Shown piece by piece: positions 46,687 through 54,323 of a stretch of DNA of 64,000 nt. The DNA lies in contig NZ_CP036343.1 in NCBI RefSeq assembly GCF_007746795.1, positions 2,717,369 to 2,781,368 on the forward strand, given 5' to 3'. Source of the DNA: Gimesia algae (lineage in GTDB: Bacteria > Planctomycetota > Planctomycetia > Planctomycetales > Planctomycetaceae). Both the position numbers and the translations under genes were made by a program. A model generated the notes under the pieces. It worked only from the letters and a program-made list of their open reading frames with translations, made no database searches and was not told the DNA's origin. How positions within the stretch are numbered: the stretch's first letter is position 1; each line of letters opens with the position of its first letter.

Positions 46687-46730
46687 AAAAGCAGCAGGCG
46701 TCAACCGACGTCCGCTGCTTTGGTTTTTTG
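46687..46730. terminator. Bidirectional terminator, lipoprotein and TPR genes
   Basis: AAAGCAGC (46688-46695) pairs with GCTGCTTT (46714-46721), with an inner GGCGTC/GACGTC pair. TTTTTT follows on the plus strand and an A-run precedes it, so the hairpin can end both the plus-strand lipoprotein transcript and the minus-strand TPR transcript. Confidence 0.8.
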
Positions 46731-46743
46731 TTAGTCTAATCTC

Positions 46744-47769
46744 TTATTCGACACTGCGAACATTTGTCACAGATTCCGAACTTTGAACCGTTTCGAGAAA
46801 CGAGTTATCTACTGAAGGAATATAGTCATCATTGCTGACGTGCAACGGAGGCTCGAATCCCTGAATTGGCAGCTCCTGAACAGCGGAAATCTGAGCGACA
46901 GGTTGTTCCATTGTTCCGATCACTTCTGCATCAGCTTCTGTGATGATTCGAAATCCTGACTCATCTGCTTCAGAAAGATCCTGAGGAACACTCGGCTCTT
47001 CCGTTACAGTAACGACTTCAGACATCAGCGTATCTGTACCGACGGGTGCGGTGGCTGTATTCTGTGCAACCTGAACTTCCGGTTGAGACATTGTTTTTTG
47101 CATCTGCTGTTTCTGCAGCTTAGCAACCTGCACCACGGCCTCTTTAATCGAATCCAGATCTGGATTGATTTCTAAAGCGCGGTGATAGTGCCCGGCGGCA
47201 TCATCCAGTTTGCCTCTCTGCAGGCAGATATATCCCAGATTCGCATGAGCTTCTTCGGGACTCATTACAGAGCGGGCAACCTGATAAGCTTCATCCATCC
47301 GCCCCTGGTGCCCTAATACCAGGCTCAGGTTGTTGAAGGAGCGTTTGGTGCTGGGATCACGCTTGATTGATTCTTCCAGAGCAATCTCGGCTGCAGGAAG
47401 ATCATTCTGCAGGTAAAGAGCATAACCCAGATCTGTCAAATACTTGGGATTCTCGGGCTGAACCTTGACAGCTTTCATCAGATAATTTGTAGCAACCTCA
47501 TGTCGACCCATTTTCGAGTTGACGATCCCCATCCGATGCAAGGCGACAGAGTTCTGGGGATTTCGCTGCAACATGACACGATAAGTCTGCTCAGCTTTCA
47601 CGAATTGGCCTTTTTCTTCAGCCTGTCGTGCCATAATCATTTGGGGAGACTCATCGATTGGCAACTTCAGGCCGTTTCCCACCACGTTGTACGAGTGAGA
47701 ACATCCCGTTGTCAAAAGAGCGGCTACTCCGGAAAAGAGTACCACAGTCCACATTGTTGAGTTTCGCAT
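46744..47769 (-). CDS. TPR-repeat lipoprotein
   Basis: 341 residues, with GAGGTAAAGG before the ATG. The lipoprotein signal (VVLFSGVAALLTTGC) anchors Cys23. TPR motifs run from about residue 45 to 215: MARQAEEKGQFVKAEQTYRV, LHRMGIVNSKMGRHEVATNY, LTDLGYALYLQNDLPAAEIA, NNLSLVLGHQGRMDEAYQVA, ANLGYICLQRGKLDDAAGHY. A Gln-rich and acidic, probably unstructured tail of about 110 residues follows. It resembles TadD/PilF-type assembly lipoproteins. Just after the lipid anchor it has NVVGNGL, a heptapeptide also found in the Flp-like pilin encoded 1.8 kb away, hinting at a shared system. Confidence 0.82.
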   Translation of the reverse strand: MRNSTMWTVVLFSGVAALLTTGCSHSYNVVGNGLKLPIDESPQMIMARQAEEKGQFVKAEQTYRVMLQRNPQNSVALHRMGIVNSKMGRHEVATNYLMKAVKVQPENPKYLTDLGYALYLQNDLPAAEIALEESIKRDPSTKRSFNNLSLVLGHQGRMDEAYQVARSVMSPEEAHANLGYICLQRGKLDDAAGHYHRALEINPDLDSIKEAVVQVAKLQKQQMQKTMSQPEVQVAQNTATAPVGTDTLMSEVVTVTEEPSVPQDLSEADESGFRIITEADAEVIGTMEQPVAQISAVQELPIQGFEPPLHVSNDDYIPSVDNSFLETVQSSESVTNVRSVE

Positions 47770-48198
47770 TCCTTTACCTCACAAAATTTAATTGTGATTT
47801 TTCACTATCCATTGTGAGAAACACTCAGACCATCCTGGCAGACACAAATATAAAAACAGGCATTGTTGACCTGAAAGTGACTCGAAATTGAATCCATTCC
47901 AAACGAACCCCTGTGTAAATATTTTCAGTGTAGATTATCTCTACAAAACACCGGGCTTCTTTTCATTTATCGACCATCATTAAGACTTAGATGAAAGAAC
48001 TGGCAGAATACCGGAACTCTTCTCGAATTCCTATCTGGAGCAAACCCTATAAGTTCACATTGAATCACAAGGCGGCAAAATCTGCCGGTTGAAAGCAGGA
48101 AGATGTATCTATTCCGCGAGAATATCAATGGATTTGGATCCGTCATTCAGACAACAGATCACCGGGTTGAGCCAGCACCTGGCAGCAAAGCCACTCTC
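47770..48198. other. Intergenic region, no feature recognised
   Basis: About 430 bases lie between the TPR gene start and the end of the M48 peptidase gene. It must contain the TPR promoter on its left side. No repeat copy, RNA or plausible short gene was seen. Confidence 0.45.
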
Positions 48199-50520
48199 TT
48201 ACGATTCCAATTCGTCAGGAATCGCTTCTTCAAACTCAGGCAACACCTCAAACCCCAGTAGTGTTTCCACTTCTTCGGCCAGTAAACAGAGTCGCCCCAG
48301 AACCCGATGATTCAATGCCATCAGATTTTCAAACAGCTCCTCTGCAGCCCCCAGAAGTTCTCCTGGATTATTCGATTCCGGAATCCGTACCAGCGCAAAT
48401 TCTGCAATCGTAATATCGACACGGGAATGCTCAAACGGATACAGCAACCTCTGAAAGCGAGCGTAAATCGAATTCAATAATGTCTCCATTTTTTCCATTT
48501 CGGAAAGTACCACTTCACAGTATTTATCATCAGTACGTAACTCATCGAAGAACCGCAGTAGCACCTGAAGGGCAACTGCATTCATATGGAGTTCCCATAA
48601 ACGACTGAGCTGTGAATTGGTAGCTTGCAGCGCCTGTAGTAGATCATGCAAGTCACGTTCCCAGAGTGCAGCATCAGCAATCTGCGTCTGTACCTTAGGT
48701 ACATGAAACAGCTGCAAGGCCCGTTCTAGTCGATTTACAATCAATGATTCGTACTTTTCCAGTTCGACACGGGTCCCGCTTTTCTTACGTTCGAGTCCAT
48801 GTTTTGCATTCATGACCTTATCATAATTTGTTAACGACTTGAAAAAGGGATCATCAACCTTCAGTTTGAGCCGCGCACGTACCGCAACCTCAGCCATCGC
48901 TACACTCATTGACTTTGACTCATATTCACGATACTCATCAACAAATGATTTATACTTCTCCCGATACTTCAACAGCTTCTCTCGATTGCTTTTCAGTTCC
49001 TGCGCACACTGCTTTGCATCTGCCGGAGTTTTAACTGCAGACTCGGAAAACAGCAGTGGCCGGTTCGGGTAAATTGCTCCCTGATAAAATCTCTGTACCG
49101 CTTTATGTGACTCATTTTCTGCTTCCTGGCGGACCATTAATTCATCCACCGAATGCAGGTCCTCACGTGGAATCTTCTTGCCAAACACACCATAATAAAA
49201 ATCGCGTGTGACAAATTTAGCTTCCCGGGAAAAATCAGTGAACAAAATCGTTGCCGGTGATTTCAACCGGAAGATTCCTTCAGGATCCTCATTCTGAATA
49301 TTGGCGATTCGTTCCAGCGTGGCGGGATGCGTATCAAACCAGCCAGTCTGTTCCTCTTTGATATGCAGAGTCACAGCCTGCTTTACTTCTGCCGGCATCT
49401 TACTCAAATTGATATTAATCAACGCAGGTAAATTATCAACCAGTCGTCCCTCTGCATAAAACTGCCCCAGATCACTCAATGCTCCCTGGTTTGCTACTCC
49501 CAGTAATGCCAACCGTTTACTGGTCGCTGCAAAACAGCGACTACCCGCCAGTCGTGCCTCGTAGCGGTCCGCGTCAAACTCCATCTGCCGCATCAGAAAT
49601 CCACTCACCAGATGCCCCGTCATCATCAGCAACCACAGAATTTTACGCGTGATCCAGACAAACAGTCTTGCCAGATGCAGAATCCACCCCAATCGTATGT
49701 CGATGGATTGTGACAGGTACTCCAGTCGCTCATCCCAGGCGTCACGTTCATAAACCACGCGCATGAACCAGATGTTGATACTGCGAATGATAAATGACAG
49801 CCGCATACCGGCACCTTGAGAAAAATGGCCAAACTCATGTGCCAGCACTCCAGAAAACTGCCTGATCGATAAACCGGCAACCAGAGGCATGCCGATTGTC
49901 AGCACCAGGTCATTCCCCAGCATGCTCAACCAGCCCCGTCGGAAACCAGCGGATGCATTTACCTGAATATCAAGGTTGATCTGCACAGGCCGCGGCGCAC
50001 CAACGGCGTCGCAGACCTGATCGACAAACATAAACAGTAATGGTTCTTTCTCCCGTTTCAGTGCACGAAAAGCAGATGAGTGTGAAGGACGGGAAAAGAG
50101 GGGCTTCAGCATGAAAATAATCAGAATCACTCCCACTACGATCGGTGTCAGATACACCAGCAACAGCAGGACCATGCCTTTACCCCGGTTGTGCGTGGAG
50201 GTACTCGAACTGCCGGCCTCAAACAAACCGAGTGAATGTACTGCATGAAAATAGACGCCCCAGATCACTCCGCCGATCATCGCGATATAAATGACAGGCA
50301 GCAAAATCATCACAAAACTGACCAGCAGGGCACACAGGCGATACATCAATGTGGGAGTGACGGGCTCGATATTCCCCTCAAAAGCCTGCATGATATTGCG
50401 GGGCGACAGTTCCTTCACATCCCCACTGGTCCGTTTCCGTGGTTTTGAAACGGAGGCCTTGCCTGCTTTGGCTGGGGACGAGACAGACTGTTTCACTCGA
50501 CGGGGGTTAGAATCACTCAT
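48199..50520 (-). CDS. M48-family membrane zinc peptidase with long C-terminal region
   Basis: 773 residues from ATG 50520 (GGAAGCG upstream). After a basic N-terminal linker there are two membrane helices at about 60-125 (LCALLVSFVMILLPVIYIAM and a second ending VGVILIIFMLKPLF). The peptidase domain has the zinc motif in FSGVLAHEFGHFSQG (HEFGH) and a downstream helix with EFDADRYEARLAGS, where Glu and Asp complete the site as in HtpX/Ste24. The next about 400 residues are helical and charged, with no recognised domain; they more than double the size of HtpX. Likely membrane protein quality control; substrate unknown. Confidence 0.85.
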   Translation of the reverse strand: MSDSNPRRVKQSVSSPAKAGKASVSKPRKRTSGDVKELSPRNIMQAFEGNIEPVTPTLMYRLCALLVSFVMILLPVIYIAMIGGVIWGVYFHAVHSLGLFEAGSSSTSTHNRGKGMVLLLLVYLTPIVVGVILIIFMLKPLFSRPSHSSAFRALKREKEPLLFMFVDQVCDAVGAPRPVQINLDIQVNASAGFRRGWLSMLGNDLVLTIGMPLVAGLSIRQFSGVLAHEFGHFSQGAGMRLSFIIRSINIWFMRVVYERDAWDERLEYLSQSIDIRLGWILHLARLFVWITRKILWLLMMTGHLVSGFLMRQMEFDADRYEARLAGSRCFAATSKRLALLGVANQGALSDLGQFYAEGRLVDNLPALININLSKMPAEVKQAVTLHIKEEQTGWFDTHPATLERIANIQNEDPEGIFRLKSPATILFTDFSREAKFVTRDFYYGVFGKKIPREDLHSVDELMVRQEAENESHKAVQRFYQGAIYPNRPLLFSESAVKTPADAKQCAQELKSNREKLLKYREKYKSFVDEYREYESKSMSVAMAEVAVRARLKLKVDDPFFKSLTNYDKVMNAKHGLERKKSGTRVELEKYESLIVNRLERALQLFHVPKVQTQIADAALWERDLHDLLQALQATNSQLSRLWELHMNAVALQVLLRFFDELRTDDKYCEVVLSEMEKMETLLNSIYARFQRLLYPFEHSRVDITIAEFALVRIPESNNPGELLGAAEELFENLMALNHRVLGRLCLLAEEVETLLGFEVLPEFEEAIPDELES

Positions 50521-50665
50521 CACGCTTCCTGTCTCAATCTCGCCACCGTGAAGAACTTCCCAAGCCCCCACATGATCTAACGAACAGAACAATCACTTAG
50601 CATAGAATAAGTACTTCGATTCGTAAAATCCATAATCAATTCTGGCACATTAAGACAATTTTAAC

Positions 50666-51436
50666 TCAATACTGACGCGCGGGATCCTGCCGATAAAACA
50701 TGCGCAGTGTTTCATAAAGATCGAGAGAATATTCCTGCATCAGACACGGTTGTTCAAAATAATGTTCCGAACAGACGGCAAAGAATTCAGCAGGATTAGT
50801 TGAGCCATAAGGATCGATAAAGGTTTCCTGTCCCTGCTGAACCTGCGAAACCAGTTTCTGAAATTCTCTGGTCATCACTTCATTCCAGCGCCGGTATTCT
50901 TCGGGACCACTTAGCAGTGGCGTACCATTAAACTGGCGGTCAATGGCATCATAATAATGGGCGAATTCATGGATCACGACATTGCGGCCATCATCGGGAA
51001 TCTGCCCTCCTTCCCTGATACTCTCCCAAGACAACACGATTGGCCCCTGTCCCCAGGATTCTCCCAGTCGAAAGGACGTCCCTTCTGTCAGCACACCAAT
51101 TGAGTTTAGCATCTCCTCACGTGCCACATAGGTATCCGGATAGACGAGCACCGTTTGCAGGCGATCAAAGCAGTCCGTGGCAAACCCCAAGGTCAGTAGG
51201 CAGGCTTGTCCGGCGATCGTCAATTTGACTTCTTCCGTAATTTCAAAACCATTACAGCCTTCCCAATACTTTTCTTTGACGAAAATCTGCACACGCTGAT
51301 ACAATAATGTTCGCTGAGCCTCGGTCAAACGGGAAAGCTGTGCGACATTCTGATCCAGGATCGCTGCCCAGTGGCCTGGCATCGGCGAAGCCAGAATCTT
51401 CCTGCGTTTACGGTTCCGCCACCAGGTAAATAACAT
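50666..51436 (-). CDS. MtfA-like (M90) zinc peptidase
   Basis: 256 residues from ATG 51436 (AGGA 9 bases upstream; the TTG three codons earlier is less likely). It matches E. coli MtfA along its length: FTWWRNRKRRKILASPMPGH, LLYQRVQIFVKEKYWEGCNG, the zinc site NVVIHEFAHYYDAIDRQFNG (HEFAH) and later YGSTNPAEFFAVCSEHYFEQ, with Glu as third ligand. MtfA is a cytosolic peptidase that binds the Mlc repressor in enterobacteria; that partner is not expected here. It lies 145 bases upstream of the M48 gene on the same strand, so two zinc peptidases sit together. Confidence 0.9.
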   Translation of the reverse strand: MLFTWWRNRKRRKILASPMPGHWAAILDQNVAQLSRLTEAQRTLLYQRVQIFVKEKYWEGCNGFEITEEVKLTIAGQACLLTLGFATDCFDRLQTVLVYPDTYVAREEMLNSIGVLTEGTSFRLGESWGQGPIVLSWESIREGGQIPDDGRNVVIHEFAHYYDAIDRQFNGTPLLSGPEEYRRWNEVMTREFQKLVSQVQQGQETFIDPYGSTNPAEFFAVCSEHYFEQPCLMQEYSLDLYETLRMFYRQDPARQY

Positions 51437-51575
51437 GAAAAACAATCCTCGTCTATGAATCTGAAATCGTATGCTCGACGTTCGTCGTGAAAATCAGGAG
51501 CATTATAGTATCAATGAACTCAAAACATAGTCCACGAACTATATTCTGAATTATCCAATTCCATCGAAAGCAGCC

Positions 51576-51707
51576 ATGAAATATCTCACCCGACTCACGC
51601 TCTTCGCCGTATCACTTTGTTTCCTGTTGTCAAATCTGACAACACTCTCTGCAGCAGTTCCTGTAACGCCTAACATCGTCTTTATACTTGCGGATGATAA
51701 GAGTTAA
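51576..51707 (+). pseudogene. Sulfatase gene remnant (N-terminal 43 codons)
   Basis: A short frame reads MKYLTRLTLFAVSLCFLLSN and continues through a signal-peptide end (LSAAVPV) into TPNIVFILADDKS, then TAA. This is the exact start of a planctomycete sulfatase: signal peptide plus the first metal-binding 'N-I-V-F-I-L-A-D-D' strand. Nothing downstream restores a sulfatase frame (no C-x-P-S-R motif within 600 bases), so the remainder has been lost. It marks a deletion or rearrangement point about 1.7 kb from the eCIS locus. Confidence 0.8.
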
Positions 51708-52276
51708 GATTCCACTGGCAGCTTTATTCCCTCTGAATTAATGTTTTCACCCGCTAACTTCTGCCTTTCACAATTCAGCACAATTTAGGTTGATTGAGAT
51801 GATGTCCATAGAATTAACTCTACTCTGCTACACATCGATAACTAATTGCGTGAACCCTTTAACGAAACTAAAGAATCACACAATCGGTTAAGGTGGACAG
51901 CTTTGGTTAGCGAAACATCGTGGGTCCCAGATTGCGTCAAACTTTGTTCAGAGAATACTTCTTTGAAATACTCGATTTCATCAGCAGTGAAAATTCTCTC
52001 TAAACTATTTTCTGGAAATCAGATTTTCTCATACTATTCCCTACTTTTCGTTCTCTGCTTGCAGATCCCACCATTGCCCTGAACCAGAAAGCCTGTATCA
52101 ATCCAGTTCAGATCAAGAGAGATATGAACTTTCCATAATTCTTTCAGAAAACGCTTGAATATTTGTTCGGACAAAATATGCTGGGAAATATAAGAGACTT
52201 TAGCAGGCCGGTCTCTTCCAGCTTCTTTGTATATTCAAGAAGAGTCCGAATCTTCATCCATCCGGGGATCGCCTGC
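51708..52276. other. Intergenic region next to the sulfatase remnant
   Basis: About 570 bases in which I find no gene. Open frames here (for example 51846-52082, plus strand) look non-coding: no ribosome site, composition unlike neighbours. This may be what is left after loss of the sulfatase gene. Confidence 0.45.
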
Positions 52277-53041
52277 ATGCAATACCTTTCTCAAAATGAG
52301 TTGGGAGTACCAGCAAAAATACGCCCGGCAGTCTCTCTGTTACTGGAAGCATTTCAATATGCTGATCAAACCGGGACTGACTCCTGGGAGTTTGCTGTTG
52401 AACTCGATGATCTGACTTCGCTTGACCTGACGCGGACTGATTTCAGATGGCTTGTCAGGCAAGGTATAGTCGAGCATCAACGGGAAGTTACTCTGGAAGG
52501 CGATGATGGACGCGAATTCCGAGCAACGGGGGATCTGACGTTTTCGAATCGCACTTGCTTCATTCTCACTGCGAAAGGCCTCTCCGTCGCGCGCGAACTT
52601 GATCAACTTGCATTTTCCAATAATTCCGCCTCCCTGCCACTCGTCAGAGTGGACTGCGCCTGTAAAACTACAGACTTTTCCCAACGATCAAACATCAGAA
52701 ATGGTGAACATTATAAACCTGCCACCTGCTTACCGACTTGGGACGCGGAGCGGCGATTGCTTTGTCTCAACGGAAAGACTGTGAAACACTTCAAGTGGAC
52801 GGCCATGAATCAGGAAGCCGTTCTGGCTACCTTCGAAGAAGAAGGCTGGCCTGCCCGGATCTATGATCCACTGCCCCCCAAACCAGAGCAGGATTCGAAG
52901 CGGCGTTTGAGCGACACAATCAAATGCCTGAATCGGAAACAGCAAAACAGGTTGATCCACTTCAGAGGTGACGGTACCGGTGAAGCAGTCCTGTGGGAAC
53001 CCGCCAGTCAGAATGGCGTGGATTTTGATACAGCAGGCTGA
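52277..53041 (+). CDS. Hypothetical protein, eCIS-flanking
   Basis: 254 residues from ATG 52277 (GGGGAT 8 bases upstream); an in-frame ATG at 52163 would add 38 unlikely residues. No family name is certain. The N-terminal part has a winged-helix-like layout (LDLTRTDFRWLVRQGIVEHQ, TFSNRTCFILTAKGLSVARE). The C-terminal 100 residues (PTWDAERRLLCLNGKTVKHF, then FEEEGWPARIYDPLPPKPEQ, and LSDTIKCLNRKQQNRLIHF) resemble a conserved planctomycete module that recurs at the end of unrelated hypothetical proteins. DNA binding is possible but unproven. It is the last gene before the eCIS cluster, on the same strand. Confidence 0.6.
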   Translation: MQYLSQNELGVPAKIRPAVSLLLEAFQYADQTGTDSWEFAVELDDLTSLDLTRTDFRWLVRQGIVEHQREVTLEGDDGREFRATGDLTFSNRTCFILTAKGLSVARELDQLAFSNNSASLPLVRVDCACKTTDFSQRSNIRNGEHYKPATCLPTWDAERRLLCLNGKTVKHFKWTAMNQEAVLATFEEEGWPARIYDPLPPKPEQDSKRRLSDTIKCLNRKQQNRLIHFRGDGTGEAVLWEPASQNGVDFDTAG

Positions 53042-53237
53042 AATCTCCTTCCTCCTCTGCATCACTGAGTGGAAGGCATTCAGTGATACCCATTTCAACG
53101 GATTGAAACAGGAATTCTCGTTGTCTTCCGTAGACGGTCTCGCTTGAGAACTGTTTACTTTGCTGAGATCACACGTCCGTCACTTTTGTATTATTCGAGC
53201 ATTCCCGGTTTCCCGGCATTTCCGTAAGGAGCCTGAA

Positions 53238-54110
53238 GTGTCTACATTTATTCCACAGGGGATGGGTTGGATTCCCGATCTCCCCGACGCCCGGGATTTC
53301 ACTTGTACTCATGATGCAGTTGTCCCACTACTCCGTCGCCTGAAAAAATCACGGCGGAAGGAACCAGACGAAGTGGATCTGCGTGGAGAAAGCGAAATTG
53401 ATTATTTCACTCTGACAGAAAATCAGGGGCCTCTTAACTGCTCCACTTCCCATGCCGTACTCAGTCTGGTTGAATACTACGAACGGCGAATCAGGGGGCA
53501 GACATTCGAAGGCTCCATACGCTTTCTTTACAAAGTAACTCGGAATCACATTCAGAAACGGCCCCACGCGAGGGGGGATACCGGAGCTGACCTCCGCACC
53601 ACACTCAAGATGTTGACTCATTTCGGCGTGCCCCCTACGGAACACTGCCCCTATGATGTCAGCGATTATGACGAGGAACCGAGCGCTTTCCTCTACCGTC
53701 TGGCAAAGCCCTTTCCCGGTCTGCATTATTTACGACTGGATCAGCCCAACCAGAATGGTGAGAAAACCTGGAGAATCCTGAAATCGTTTCTGGCTGCGGG
53801 CTTTCCGGTGGTGTTCGGCTTTCCGGTTCCCAGTTCTTTAACCGCTGCCGACATCATCCCCTTCCGACCTGATCTGGACAGTATCCGCGGCGGTCAGGCT
53901 GTTGTTGCCGTAGGTTATCGTTTAAATCACCTGGGTCGTGGGAAAGATGCAGTATTGATTCGCAGCTCCTGGGGAAGTGAATGGGGAGACAATGGGAACG
54001 GATGGCTTCCCGCAGCTTATCTGCACAAGCAACTTGCCCGCGACTTCTGGACACTCGTCTGCGAACAATGGCTGGACCCGCAGGAACTTTCGCTCCCCAA
54101 AGAAATCTGA
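53238..54110 (+). CDS. Papain-fold (C1-like) protein of the eCIS locus, catalytic residues altered
   Basis: 290 residues from GTG 53238, preceded by AAGGAG at good distance; the ATG at 53160 lacks a ribosome site. The fold of C1 peptidases is clear: LTENQGPLNCSTSHAVLSLV (oxyanion Gln63 and Cys68), then IRFLYKVTRNH, GVPPTEHCPYD, and the late GGQAVVAVGY and SSWGSEWGDNGNGWLP. In active papains the last two read 'G-H-A-V' and 'N-S-W-G'. Here His is Gln220 and Asn is Ser243, and the Gln-Cys spacing is one residue short, so proteolysis is doubtful. C1-like proteins are common eCIS cargo or accessory proteins. It probably leads the locus. Confidence 0.75.
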   Translation: MSTFIPQGMGWIPDLPDARDFTCTHDAVVPLLRRLKKSRRKEPDEVDLRGESEIDYFTLTENQGPLNCSTSHAVLSLVEYYERRIRGQTFEGSIRFLYKVTRNHIQKRPHARGDTGADLRTTLKMLTHFGVPPTEHCPYDVSDYDEEPSAFLYRLAKPFPGLHYLRLDQPNQNGEKTWRILKSFLAAGFPVVFGFPVPSSLTAADIIPFRPDLDSIRGGQAVVAVGYRLNHLGRGKDAVLIRSSWGSEWGDNGNGWLPAAYLHKQLARDFWTLVCEQWLDPQELSLPKEI

Positions 54111-54253
54111 TTCCCTGCTCAGTTGCCGCCAATCTGCTGAACCGGTCGGTTGCTAATACAGGAATTGCGTAATCGCTCGAAGTGCAGTTTATACTCGCAA
54201 TGGTACCCCTAGTGACTCACCGGGGCTTCCCTGGCTTGTCCGTAGTAGCAGAC

Positions 54254-54270
54254 TTGGCAGATTTTATGCT
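54254..54270 (+). promoter_or_regulatory. Candidate sigma-54-type promoter before sheath 1
   Basis: TTGGCAGATTTTATGCT has the GG-N10-GC spacing of sigma-54 promoters (consensus TTGGCAC-N5-TTGC), with two mismatches. It lies 54 bases before the sheath start and is preserved unchanged in the duplicated leader at 57110. Prediction only; no enhancer-binding regulator is seen in the window. Confidence 0.3.
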
Positions 54271-54323
54271 GGCCTTAGTCGAAACATCCTGCCTGTTGAA
54301 GCCACCTTTGAGGGAGAAAACCA

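Noticed and set aside
51846..52082. Plus-strand frame of 78 codons between the sulfatase remnant and the hypothetical gene
   Set aside because: Composition and lack of a ribosome site suggest chance; it does not continue the sulfatase.
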